Source: Cribrihabitans_A pelagius (GTDB lineage Bacteria; Pseudomonadota; Alphaproteobacteria; Rhodobacterales; Rhodobacteraceae). From it: 64,000 bases of DNA. The number at the start of each line of letters is the position of its first letter. Within the stretch, counting starts at the first letter, position 1. The stretch lies in NCBI RefSeq assembly GCF_048820915.1, contig NZ_JBMERR010000010.1, positions 62,001-126,000 on the forward strand. Direction: 5' to 3'. Shown here piece after piece: positions 14,751 through 24,200 of this stretch. The position numbers and the translations under genes were made by a program. The notes under the pieces were generated by a model that saw only the letters and a program-made list of their open reading frames with translations, searched no databases and was not told the origin of the DNA.

Positions 14751-15971
14751 ATGGATCACCGTGCCTTGAAAATTGCCTATGTCCTCAACACTTACCCGCA
14801 GCCCTCGCATAGCTTCATCCGCCGCGAGCTGCTGGCGCTGGAGGCGGAAGGTCTGGCGATCCTGCGCCTTGCGATGCGTCCCGCGGAGGAGCCGCTGGCC
14901 GATCCCGGCGACCGCGCAGAAGCCGCGCGCACCGAATACGTGCTTGCAGCCGGCCCCTGGCGGCTGTTCGCCGCTCTTGCCTGTGCTGCGCTGGCCTCGC
15001 CCCGCCGCTTTGTGAGTGCCCTGCGGCTGACCGTGCGCCTCGCGCGCACCTCTGAGCGCGGCCTCATGCGTCATCTCGTCTACCTCGGTGAAGCCGCCCA
15101 TGTGCAGCAGCGCTGCGCCCGCGAAGGCGTGCAGCACATGCACGCCCATTTCGGCACCAACGCGGCCGCGGTGGCGATGCTGGCCGCGGCGCTGGGCGGG
15201 CCTTCCTACAGTTTCACCGTGCACGGGCCGGAGGAATTCGACGCCCCCCGCGCGCTGTCGCTCGGCGAGAAGATCCGCCGCGCCGCCTTCACTGTCGCGG
15301 TCAGCAGCTTCGGCCGCAGCCAGCTCAGCCGCTGGGCGGCGTTTGCCGATTGGGACCGGCTCAAGATCGTTCATTGCGGCATCGAGCCTTCGCGCTTTGC
15401 CACGCCCGAGCCGCTGCCCGGGGGGGCGTTGCGGCTCGCCTCGATTGGCCGCTTCGTGGAGCAGAAGGGACAGATGGTGCTGATCCGCGCGATGGCAAAG
15501 CTGGTGCGATCCGTTCCGCAGGCGCATCTGGCGCTGATCGGAGACGGGCCAATGCGCGGCGATCTGGAGGCGGCCATTGCCGAGGCGGGGCTGCAGGCGC
15601 ATGTCACCCTCACCGGCTGGCTGCCGGAGGCACAGGTGCGGGCCGAACTCGCCCGCGCCCATGCGCTGGTGATGCCCTCCTTTGCCGAAGGCCTGCCGGT
15701 TGCGGTGATGGAGGCGATGGCCGCCGCGCGCCCGGTGATCGCGACTTTTGTTGCAGGCACGCCAGAGCTGGTGCAGCCGGGCAAGACCGGCTGGCTGGTG
15801 GCCGCGGGCGATGCGGAGGCGCTGGCGGCGGCCATGCTGGAGCTGTCCCAGACGCCCGCCGCGGCACTGGAGGACATGGCCCGCAGAGGCCGTGCCCGGG
15901 TGATTGAGCGCCACAGCATCACCTCTGAAGCCGCAAAACTCGCCGCCCTGTTCCGCGCCCGCGCCGGCTGA
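14751..15971 (+). CDS. glycosyltransferase family 4 (GT-B fold)
   Basis: 406 residues, cytoplasmic or peripheral. The N-terminal half has YVLNTYPQPSHSFIRRE and HMHAHFGTNAA. The C-terminal half has the nucleotide-sugar site: RLASIGRFVEQKGQ, LIGDGP, GWLPEAQV and the E-x7-E motif region SFAEGLPVAVMEAMAAARP. This pattern is GT4, a retaining transferase adding a sugar to the lipid-linked EPS intermediate. It belongs functionally with the ExoY-like gene, although it is separated by the reversed flippase gene. Donor and linkage cannot be read from the sequence. It ends 235 bp before the convergent GT2, with a strong hairpin between. Confidence 0.88.
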   Translation: MDHRALKIAYVLNTYPQPSHSFIRRELLALEAEGLAILRLAMRPAEEPLADPGDRAEAARTEYVLAAGPWRLFAALACAALASPRRFVSALRLTVRLARTSERGLMRHLVYLGEAAHVQQRCAREGVQHMHAHFGTNAAAVAMLAAALGGPSYSFTVHGPEEFDAPRALSLGEKIRRAAFTVAVSSFGRSQLSRWAAFADWDRLKIVHCGIEPSRFATPEPLPGGALRLASIGRFVEQKGQMVLIRAMAKLVRSVPQAHLALIGDGPMRGDLEAAIAEAGLQAHVTLTGWLPEAQVRAELARAHALVMPSFAEGLPVAVMEAMAAARPVIATFVAGTPELVQPGKTGWLVAAGDAEALAAAMLELSQTPAAALEDMARRGRARVIERHSITSEAAKLAALFRARAG

Positions 15972-16015
15972 ACCGTTGCAAGGCGCCCCTGGCCGCGCCC
16001 GTTCCACCGGGAAAA

Positions 16016-16163
16016 CCGGCGCCCTCCCGCCCGTCGCTGCCGCATCCCAAGGGATGCGCCGCTCCCGTTGGGCCTGGCCCGGCGCTGGGCGCCGGGCCAG
16101 GCCCAAGGCCGCCAGGGATGGGCCGGCGGAGCCGGGGGAGCCCGCGGGCGCGGGAGCGCGCCG
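16016..16163. repeat. intergenic repeat D with nested hairpins, convergent junction
   Basis: The block is bounded by near-complementary ends (CCGGCGCCCTCCCGCCCG at the left; CGGGCGCGGGAGCGCGCCG at the right). It contains an 8-bp stem CGCATCCC-AA-GGGATGCG (16041-16058) and the large hairpin listed separately. Its right half resembles 56817-56857. Located between convergent genes. Confidence 0.65.
16068..16106. terminator. 18-bp perfect hairpin between convergent genes
   Basis: TTGGGCCTGGCCCGGCGC and its exact reverse complement flank a 3-nt TGG loop. There is no T tract, so it may be a bidirectional transcription barrier rather than a classical intrinsic terminator; it is nested in repeat D. 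Confidence 0.55.
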
Positions 16164-16206
16164 CTGGCCTGGCGCAGCGTTATTCGACGATATCCGGGTG
16201 CGCCTG

Positions 16207-17070
16207 TCAGCGGCCGCGGGTCCAGGGTTCGCTTGAGGCAAAGAGCGACGATTTCACAGCCAGCGCCACCAGTATGTAGACCAGGCTAGCCGCCGGATCC
16301 GCCGCCAGCCGCCTCGCCAGCGCCGCGGGCCGGGCGCGCGCTTTGCTGTCGTTGGCAAGAAGGCCCGGGAAGCGCGCTGCGATCTCCGCCACGCCCCTGT
16401 CCTGCCGCCGCCGCACCCGCACCAGGTTGCGCATCCCCTCCACCAGCGGCCAGCTGTAGCGGGCGGGAACCTCCAGCCGCTCGTGCGCGCGGAAGTGCAG
16501 CCGCGCAAAGGTGTCATCCGAGATGATCTCCGGCCAGTCCCCCCAGCGCGCGCGGCCGCTGCGGGTCATTGCAAACAGGCCAAAGCCGGGTGCCGGCTGG
16601 GCAAAGAAGGGCAGGCGGCTCCAGGCCCGGGCGTAGGCCCGGGTCACCGCGCTGCGCGCCGGCGCCACCACGGGGCGGCCGCTGGCATAGCGCGGCGTGC
16701 CATCCGCCAGCGCAGCGGCAATCTGGGCAATGAGCGCCGGCTCCACCTGCACATCCGCATCCAGATAGATGAGCACCTTGCCGCGCGCCACCCGGTCGCC
16801 CGCATTCAGCGCCTTGAGCTTGCCGCCTTCTGCCTGCTCCAGCACCCGCAGCTGCCAGCCTGCAGGCTGCACCGCGCTGCGGGCCACGGCAGCGGTCGCG
16901 TCCGTGCAGCCATTGGCCAGCACCAGCGCTTCCGCAGCCGCGCCCCCGGGCAGCGGATCGGATGCAAACAGCGCCGCAAGGCAAGTCCCGATGCAGGCTT
17001 CCTCGTTGCAGGCGGGGATCAGCACCGTGACCGCGGGGGCGTCCTCCCCCGCCGCGGTGGCCGGGCTCAC
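16207..17070 (-). CDS. glycosyltransferase family 2 (GT-A fold), last gene of the hybrid operon
   Basis: 287 residues. GT2 features run in order: VTVLIPACNEEACIGTCLAA (nucleotide binding), VLANGCTDAT, the GGKLKALNAG segment and LIYLDADVQV with the D-x-D metal site; the C-terminal half has the ISDDTFARLHF acceptor-side acidic motif. One short hydrophobic stretch near the end may touch the membrane. The start is GTG at 17070, because it overlaps the preceding stop as GTGA with GGAGGCGGTGAA ahead; the longer ATG-like frame would invade the upstream gene. It is probably translationally coupled. The acceptor is unknown: EPS or the PKS/NRPS product are both possible. Confidence 0.85.
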   Translation of the reverse strand: MSPATAAGEDAPAVTVLIPACNEEACIGTCLAALFASDPLPGGAAAEALVLANGCTDATAAVARSAVQPAGWQLRVLEQAEGGKLKALNAGDRVARGKVLIYLDADVQVEPALIAQIAAALADGTPRYASGRPVVAPARSAVTRAYARAWSRLPFFAQPAPGFGLFAMTRSGRARWGDWPEIISDDTFARLHFRAHERLEVPARYSWPLVEGMRNLVRVRRRQDRGVAEIAARFPGLLANDSKARARPAALARRLAADPAASLVYILVALAVKSSLFASSEPWTRGR

Positions 17071-19634
17071 TTCACCGCCTCCAGCGCATCCCAGCGCGGG
17101 TTGTCGTCGCTGAGCGTCCGGAGGCTGCCCCAGCTGCCCCATTTGCCGGGCACGCCCACATCGGCATAGGCAGTGAAGAGCTGCCCGCCCAGCTCCGCCC
17201 AGCCCGCCAGCAGCGCCCGGTAGAGCGTGCCCATCTCGCGCGAGTAGTTGAGATGGCTGAAAAAACCGGTGAGCGCCGCATCCTCCACTATCGGGCCGAT
17301 GCCCACCACGTGGCTGCCGCCCTCATATATGATGAGGTCGAGCCCATGCCGCTGCGCCACTTCCGCGTGGTAGGGCAGCAGCCGGCCCAACAGGTCCTGC
17401 AAGGTGCCGCCCCCGGCGCCGGTGGCCAGCCCGTCGCGCAGCTCGCTTGCCGCCAGCGCCACGGCGGCATCGTATTGATGCGCTGCCGCGAATGCCTCCG
17501 CCGCCGCGCCGCGCAGGCCCTTCTCAGCCGCGACCGCTTCCGCCTGCGCCCGGCTCTCCGCGATCCAGGACCGGGTCAGGGGCGCGTTCTCCTCCGTGCC
17601 CAGGATGCCGCCGAAATAGCCGGTCACCGCATAGGCATCGAAGGAGGCCGCAGGCGGCTGCCGCCCGGGTTCTTCCGCAACCCAGAGCGGCGCCTTCAAC
17701 ACCTGGTCCTCCAGTCCCAGCCAGCCGGTCTGCGAGGAGATCACCCGCACCAGCCGCCCGCTGTCCTTCCCGAACACACGGGCCCAGATCTGCGCCACCT
17801 CGGCCGCGCGGCCGCCGTAGAACTGCATCCACAGTCCGTCGCCGCCGCCCCAGCGGGCGCGGGCCTGCGCGTCGGCCCAGGCGGCTTGCTGGAACTGCCA
17901 GTTCCAGACCTCGTTGGAATATTCCACATAGGCGCGCCGCCCGGCATCGAGCCTCCCGGCCGCCAGCTCCGCGAATTTGCGCACGTAGGTGTCATCCGCC
18001 ATATGGGGCATGTTGAACCAGGCGTCCGCTTTCAGCCGGTTAGCCAGCGCGACCATGACCTCGGCCGGCACGCCGCTGCGCGCCCAGGTGTAGTCGGAGA
18101 CCCGCGGCCGGTCCTCCCAGCCGGTCTGATCCGAGTCGTTGGTGGCCATCCAGTCCATAAAGCGCAGCGCCGCGAAGCCCTCAAGCCGCTTGAGCCAGAG
18201 CGGATTGAACCGCGCGCCGCTCTGATAAGCGGCCAGATGCTCCTCCTTCACCACGGTGATGTTGCGGATGTGACCGGCGCTGCCCGCGCCCCCGCTGCCT
18301 GTGCGCTGGATGCGGATCTCCACCGGGCCGGGGCCGGGGGTGAAGTCAAACCGCACCTCATGCTTGCCATACCGGATGTTGCGGGCACGGCCCGAGACCT
18401 CGACGATGCCGCTGCCCTCGAACCGCAGCACGTAGCGCCCCGCAAGCGAAACCGCCTCCTCCGGCAGGTCGGTCAGGATCACCGTGCCGATCGAGCCCAG
18501 CTCCGGCGGAATCGCGGTGGGCCAGCCATCGGCATCGAGATAGCCGGCCGCGGCCAGCTCGCCGTGGCCAGTGCCGCCCCAGCGCCGGGGCAGGTGGCCG
18601 ATCCAGGGCCGCGCGGTTTTGAAATGGTCAAGAAAAGGCGCCTGGGTGCTCCAATCCGCGATGGCCGCGAGGTTGATCGCCACCGCCTGGCGCGGCGGGG
18701 TGTCCGGGACCGGGGCGGGCTCGGGCAAGAGGTCGGCGTTGAGCGGAGCAAGCCCCGGATCCCGCGGCAGGGGCGGCGGGTCGGGCGGCAGGGCGCGCGC
18801 CTGCGCGATGCCCTGGGCCTTGGCCTGGACCAAGCGCGGTTTTGCCATGGCAGAGTCACTCGAAGCGGCGGAAGCGCCCGCAATCTCCTGCAGCCGCGCG
18901 GCCAGGGCGGGCGAGGGCGCCGGGTAGCGTTTGCCCCAGCGGTTGCTCAAGCGATGCGGCAGCCCGGCCGGGTCCTCGCCGGTCAGCACCGCAAATTGCA
19001 TCAGCGACAGGAAGTAGTAGCCAAGCGCATTGGGGTGGATGTCATCGGCAAAGACATCGCGGATGCTGCCGAGCCCCGGCACCGTGCCAGCCTGAATGGC
19101 ATCATCCAGCCGCGCCATGGCCTGGCCCGCGGGCAGCAGGCGGATATCGCCGCCGGTTTTGGCGTTGACGCTGTCCACCACCCCTTGCCAGCGGCCGTGA
19201 TCCTCCAACAGCCGCTGCCGCCAGGGGGTGCCTGCGCCCTCGTCGTATGGCACCTCCGCCCCGGTGCCGCTGTCGAGGCTGTGCCAGGTCTCCTGGAAGT
19301 AGACCTGCACCTCCGGGCTGGCGCTGCGGGCCAGCTTGTAGAACCGGGTCAGCGCGCCTTCGGTGTCGCTCCACTGCAGGTGGCTGGCAAGCGGCACCGC
19401 CTCGGTCAGGATTACCGCATCGGCCGGACGGGTAAGGCGTTCGCGGGCATTTATGCCCTCGGCCCGGCCCGCGTGCTGCCAGTTGTAGCCGAGCGGCGCG
19501 CCGTTGATGATCTGCGCCTCCACCGAGGCCTCCCCGCGGCTGTCCAGCAGCTGCTCCAGCATCTGCGGGTTATCCGGCCCGATCAGCGAATGGCCGATCA
19601 TCACCACCGAGGTGAGCAGCGCGCCGAGGCTCAT
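17067..19634 (-). CDS. two-domain protein: SGNH-like domain plus glycoside-hydrolase-like domain
   Basis: 855 residues. Residues 1-250 resemble the next gene upstream: VVMIGHSLIGPDNPQMLEQL carries the GHS serine block (Ser15), and DDIHPNALGYY carries the D-x-x-H block (198-201 region). A proline-rich linker (about 262-315) follows, then a beta-rich part (about 315-465). The C-terminal half (about 475-855) contains EYSNEVWNWQF with an Asn-Glu pair (574-575) and IIYEGGSHVVG (Glu771). That spacing fits the acid/base and nucleophile of a clan GH-A barrel. The start ATG 19634 overlaps the upstream stop (ATGA). I see no classical signal peptide, unlike its neighbour. A role in trimming or deacylating the polysaccharide or its conjugate is inferred. 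Confidence 0.7.
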   Translation of the reverse strand: MSLGALLTSVVMIGHSLIGPDNPQMLEQLLDSRGEASVEAQIINGAPLGYNWQHAGRAEGINARERLTRPADAVILTEAVPLASHLQWSDTEGALTRFYKLARSASPEVQVYFQETWHSLDSGTGAEVPYDEGAGTPWRQRLLEDHGRWQGVVDSVNAKTGGDIRLLPAGQAMARLDDAIQAGTVPGLGSIRDVFADDIHPNALGYYFLSLMQFAVLTGEDPAGLPHRLSNRWGKRYPAPSPALAARLQEIAGASAASSDSAMAKPRLVQAKAQGIAQARALPPDPPPLPRDPGLAPLNADLLPEPAPVPDTPPRQAVAINLAAIADWSTQAPFLDHFKTARPWIGHLPRRWGGTGHGELAAAGYLDADGWPTAIPPELGSIGTVILTDLPEEAVSLAGRYVLRFEGSGIVEVSGRARNIRYGKHEVRFDFTPGPGPVEIRIQRTGSGGAGSAGHIRNITVVKEEHLAAYQSGARFNPLWLKRLEGFAALRFMDWMATNDSDQTGWEDRPRVSDYTWARSGVPAEVMVALANRLKADAWFNMPHMADDTYVRKFAELAAGRLDAGRRAYVEYSNEVWNWQFQQAAWADAQARARWGGGDGLWMQFYGGRAAEVAQIWARVFGKDSGRLVRVISSQTGWLGLEDQVLKAPLWVAEEPGRQPPAASFDAYAVTGYFGGILGTEENAPLTRSWIAESRAQAEAVAAEKGLRGAAAEAFAAAHQYDAAVALAASELRDGLATGAGGGTLQDLLGRLLPYHAEVAQRHGLDLIIYEGGSHVVGIGPIVEDAALTGFFSHLNYSREMGTLYRALLAGWAELGGQLFTAYADVGVPGKWGSWGSLRTLSDDNPRWDALEAVK

Positions 19635-20548
19635 CCCGCACCCTCCGGGCTGGCGAGGCCGGTACGGGGCAGGGCGCGCACGGTGTCCCAAACGATGCGC
19701 TGCACCGCTGCCGCCGCAGGGGCGGAGAAGGCCGCCGCCGGGCTGCCGTCCGCGCGGCTCAGCCGGTGCGGCAGCCCAAGCGGCGCGCGCTGGTAGAGCA
19801 CCGCGTAATGCGTCAGCGCCACCACATATGCGCCAAGATCGTTGATGTGGATGGTGTCGAGCTCTCCTGCGGGCGTGCGGGCAAACAGGTCCTCGCGGCT
19901 GGCCAGCCCGTCTATCCGGCCCGTCCCGGCGGCGCGGGTCACCGCCGCCAGCACCTGCCCGCCGGGGATCAGATAGGCCGGGCGGCGCGGGTTACGGCGG
20001 CTGTCGGAGCCTGCGAGGCGGCCCAGCCACAGGCGCTCCAAATCCTCCGCGATGCGCGCCTCCCAGCCCGCCGGATCATCCAGGTGGTGCCAGGTCTCGT
20101 AGAGGAAGATGCGCGTCCGCGGCGAGGCCTGCCGCGCAAGCGCGGCCCATTTGCGGAAGTACTTCGCGCCACCAAAGTAGCGGAGCGCATCCCGCAGCTC
20201 GACCATCTCGGTCAGCACCAAGGCGTCATAGTCGCCCGAACCCACCGCCTCGCGCCCGCCGCGGTAGGCAGGCGGGCGGTTGGCGGTCTCGAAATCAAGG
20301 ATCTCCTCCTCCGGCTCCCAATGCGCCCGGAGCGTCGTGCCCGAGCCCAGCTGGCTATTGTAGCTGTGCCCCTCGGGGGCCAGTTGCGCCAGCATATGCG
20401 GCATGTCCGGCCCCACCAGGGAGTGGCCGAGGTGGAAGACTGTGAGCGGCCGGTCCGGTGGGGAGAGCGGAGGCACCGGCACATCCGCCGCCCGCGCCGC
20501 CAAAGGCAACAACGCGGCCAGCGCCAGAAAGCTGCGCCGCCCCATCAT
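19631..20548 (-). CDS. exported SGNH/GDSL-like hydrolase domain protein
   Basis: 305 residues. MMGRRSFLALAALLPLAARA is a signal peptide with a twin-arginine-like start (G-R-R-S-F-L) and an A-R-A cleavage site, so export is likely. FHLGHSLVGPDMPHML has the block-I serine as GHS, and DTIHINDLGAYVVALTHYAV has the D-x-x-H block. The whole protein is paralogous to the first 250 residues of the next gene (shared ETWH, GLPHRLS and D-x-I-H features). The start overlaps the PPTase stop as ATGA. Such proteins often act as O-acetyl esterases or transferases on sugars. Activity is not proven, since the usual GDS block is GHS. Confidence 0.72.
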   Translation of the reverse strand: MMGRRSFLALAALLPLAARAADVPVPPLSPPDRPLTVFHLGHSLVGPDMPHMLAQLAPEGHSYNSQLGSGTTLRAHWEPEEEILDFETANRPPAYRGGREAVGSGDYDALVLTEMVELRDALRYFGGAKYFRKWAALARQASPRTRIFLYETWHHLDDPAGWEARIAEDLERLWLGRLAGSDSRRNPRRPAYLIPGGQVLAAVTRAAGTGRIDGLASREDLFARTPAGELDTIHINDLGAYVVALTHYAVLYQRAPLGLPHRLSRADGSPAAAFSAPAAAAVQRIVWDTVRALPRTGLASPEGAG

Positions 20549-21258
20549 CGCCGCCCCCTGAGGTCTGCCGTGGTGACGATCAGCCCCTCGCCGAGGACAA
20601 AGCGCCCGGCGATCGCCTCACCCTGCTCGAAAGGCGGGCGCGGGGCGGTGAAGATCGCCCGGTAGGCGTTTGCGGCAAGGTCGAACTCCAATTCCATCCC
20701 GTCAAAGCCGTAATAGGCGCGGCTCAGCGTGTATTGGCATTTGTAGGCCGCTTCCTTGGCCGAGAAGATCACCTTGGCCATGCGCCCCGGGTCCGTCTGC
20801 CGCCGCAGCCAGGCCTGTTCGCGGGCAGAGCAGATCGCGGGCAAGAGATCATCCTTCAGGGGCAGATCCTCTTCGATGTCGATGCCAAGACCCAGCACTT
20901 CGCCTGCCTCCGCCAGCACTGCCATCGCGCAGCTCCGGGTGTGGGTGATCGAGCCCACGAGCCCCGCGGGCCAGATGGGGGCGCGGTCCCCGCCCACCGC
21001 CACCGGCGCAGGATCGCGGCCAAGCGCGCGCATCGCATGATGCGCGGCGGCGCGGCCCGCGGCAAACTCTTTGCGCCGCTTGTCCACCGACCGGGGGGAA
21101 AGGCCCGCGGCTTCCTCGGCAAAGGGTGCAGGCGGCGCGGCCAGCGGGTCGGCGCCGGCCAGCGCTACACCGGCGCCGAGGAGCGGCCGCACCAGATCCA
21201 GCCGCCGGTTCAGAAGATCGCTGCCCGTCATGCCGTTCCCGTCCTCCCGCCCTGTCAC
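20545..21258 (-). CDS. 4'-phosphopantetheinyl transferase, EntD/Sfp type
   Basis: 237 residues from GTG 21258 (an ATG at 21231 is the alternative). It moves phosphopantetheine from CoA to carrier-protein serines. Motifs in order: KRRKEFAAGRAAAHHAM, the IWPAGLVGSITHT segment with the conserved histidine, GIDIEEDLPL with the Mg-binding acidic pair, and FSAKEAAYKCQY, the W/FSAKEA.YK signature. The GTGA overlap with the NRPS stop implies coupled translation. The natural targets are Ser1442 of the NRPS PCP and Ser1816 of the PKS ACP in this operon, so the cluster carries its own activation enzyme. Confidence 0.93.
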   Translation of the reverse strand: MTGREDGNGMTGSDLLNRRLDLVRPLLGAGVALAGADPLAAPPAPFAEEAAGLSPRSVDKRRKEFAAGRAAAHHAMRALGRDPAPVAVGGDRAPIWPAGLVGSITHTRSCAMAVLAEAGEVLGLGIDIEEDLPLKDDLLPAICSAREQAWLRRQTDPGRMAKVIFSAKEAAYKCQYTLSRAYYGFDGMELEFDLAANAYRAIFTAPRPPFEQGEAIAGRFVLGEGLIVTTADLRGRR

Positions 21259-24200
21259 CCGGTCCGCGTCCTGCGGCTCGCCCGCATTGCCCGCCGCTTC
21301 GCCATTACCCCGGCGCGGTCGGGTTCAGAAGCAGCTTCTGCTGCCGCCGCCTTGGGCTGTTGTTCCGCATTTGCCGGGGCGCCTGCAAGCCCTTCGATAT
21401 GCGCCGCCAGCCCCGCCAGCGTCGGGAAGCGGAAGATGTCGGTGATCGACAGCTGCGCCGCATCCAGTTCCGCCCGCAACTCCCGGTGCGCCTGCACCGC
21501 CAGCAGCGAATGGCCGCCAAGGGCAAAGAAGTTGTCCTGGGCGCCGATGCCGCTGACGCCGAGGATACGGCTCCAGACCGTGGCAATCCGCGCCTGCGCG
21601 CCGCCCGCGGGACGCTCGGCGGGCGCGGCGGCGCGGGCGGGCTGAGGATCGGGCAGGGCTTTACGGTCGATCTTCTTGTTCGGGGTCAGCGGGAAGCTCT
21701 CCAGGATCACAATATGCGCGGGCACCATCGCCTCCGAAAGCTGCGCCGCCAGCGCCCGCTTCAGCGCCGCTTGGCTTACCGGTGACTCTGCGGTGACATA
21801 AGCGGCCAGCCGCTGATCGCCGTCCGCCCCGCCCGGAACCACGACGGCGCCGGTGATACCGGGGCAGGCAGCGAGCGCCGCCTCGATCTCACCGAGCTCG
21901 ATGCGCTGGCCGCGGATCTTCACCTGATGATCGCTGCGGCCCAGATAGTGCAGCCGCCCCGATGCGTCCCAGCGCGCGAGGTCGCCGGTGCGGTACATCC
22001 GCCCGCCGTGGAAGGGGTCTTCGGGGAAACGCTCCGCCGTCAGTTCTTCGCGCTGCCAATAACCTGCGGTGACCCCGGCGCCGCCGATGCAGAGCTCCCC
22101 GGCCGCGCCTGCGGGCATCAGGTTGCCGGCCTCGTCCAGTACATAGGCAAAGGTATTTGTAACCGGCCGGCCGATGGGGGCGGTGCCTGCTGGGGTGGCT
22201 TCCAGCGTCTCCACCGTGGACCAGATTGTGGTCTCCGTCGGCCCGTACATGTTGAGGACCGCCGCCCCGGCGGAGTCGCGCAGCGCCTCGACCAGATCGC
22301 CGGGCAGCGCCTCCCCGCCCAGAAGCAGGTGCGAGAGCCGCCCAAGGCTGGCAGCCGCATCGCGGTCCGCCGCGACCATCCGCGCCATCGAGGGCGTGCA
22401 TTGCAGATGTGTTACCCCGTGCCGCACGATCTGCGCCGCAAGCGAGAAATCCCCCGCCTCCAAGGTTTGCGGCGCATTGGCCCGGCGCACCACCTCGGCG
22501 AGCGGCTTCAGCCCCTCCAGCACCATATCGGGCGCAATGCCGTAGTCGATCAGGCAGGCGACCTCATCCACGCCGATGCGCTTCAGCTCCTCCACCCGCA
22601 GCAACGCGTCTTCTACGGTGCCGAAAAGCCCCGAGTCCTCGAAGTAGCGCTCGAAGGCAAAATCCAGGATCGCTTCCAGCTCCGCCTCCGACAGCATGCC
22701 GAGGTCCATCTCGAACGGGTTTTTCACCCCTTCAGGCTTCTTGAAGGCCGGAAACGCCCAGGCGTATTGCTTGATCAGCCCGGCAGCGGCCCGCAGGTAA
22801 TCCTTCATCGGCTCGCGCGCGATGCGGCGGGCCTCCTCGCGGGTCTCCGCCAGGAAGCTGTGCAGCATCAGGGTGACCTTGAAGTCCGCCGGATCATGGC
22901 CCGCCTTGCGCAGGGCGTCGTGATAGATCCCGATCTTGCCCGCGACTTCCCCGACGCTCTGGCCCAAGAGATGCGTCAGCACATTGGCCCCGATCGCCCC
23001 GGCCTCCCGCCAGGTTTCCGGGTTGCCCGCGGTGGTGACCCAGACCGGCAGCTCCCTCGACACCGGCCGCGGCTGGGTGATGACGGCATGTTCGCTGCCG
23101 TCCTGCCGCGGGAACGCGGCCTCCTCGCCGCGCCACAGCTTGCGCACGGTGTCTATCGCCTCGAACAGCGCGGGCTTGCTGGCGGGGGGCGTGTTTTCCG
23201 GCCGCAGGATGAAATCGTCCGGCTGCCAGCCCGAAGCAAAACCGATGCCCGCCCGCCCAGCGGTGAGGTTGTCGATCACCGCCCATTCCTCGGCGATGCG
23301 GGCCGGATGGTGCAAGGGCGCCACGCAGGAGCCTGCGCGCACGCCGATGTTCTGCGTCACCGCCGCCACGGCGGCGCCGGTGACAGAAGGGTTGGGGTAG
23401 GGGCCGCCAAAGGCGTGGAAATGCCGCTCGGGCGTCCAGACCGCGTTGAAGCCATGCGCGTCGGCAAACTTCGCGCCTTCCAGCAGCAGGCGGTATTTCT
23501 GCGGCCCCGGCCCGTCGTCATTGCCCCAGTAGAACAGGTTGAAGTCCATCCCCCGGCCGCTCAGAGCGACTGGCCCGTTGGACAGCTCCAGGCGGCTCTC
23601 GTCGCTCGACAGCACCAGCTTGATGCCGCGGGTCAGGGTCCAGAACAACTCCAGAACCGAGATATCGAAGGACAGGCTGGTGACCGCAAGCCAGGCATCG
23701 CCCTCGTTATGGGGGATGCGCGCGTCCATGCCGGCAAAGAAGTTCGCCACATTGGCATGGCGCACCATCACGCCCTTGGGCAGGCCGGTGGAGCCCGAGG
23801 TGTAGATCACGTAGGCCAGATCCTGCCCGCTCGCACCGCTACCTGCCTGCGGAGCTTGCGAATCAAAGGCGATGCACTCAACCTCCAGCACCGCCGCGCC
23901 CGAGAGCGGCAGGCTGGCAGCGAGCGCCGCACTGGTGACGACCACCTCCGCGCCGCTGTCCTGCAGGAAATGCGCCAGCCGCCGCGCCGGGTAGGCCGGG
24001 TCCATCGGCACATAGGCGCCGCCTGCCATGAGGATGCCAAGCGTGGCAAAGACCATGTCGGGCGACCGCCGCAGGCAGAGGCCCACGCGGGTGCCGAGTG
24101 TCACGCCCATCCCGCGCAGCTTATGCGCCACCGCATTGGCGCGGGCGTTGACGTCGGCGTAAGAGAAGCTTTGGTCCTCGAACACCAGCGCCACCGCATC

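Noticed and set aside
17253..19796. Long plus-strand frame opposite the SGNH/GH-like gene
   Set aside because: No start signal or domain; the minus strand encodes conserved motifs and coupled starts.
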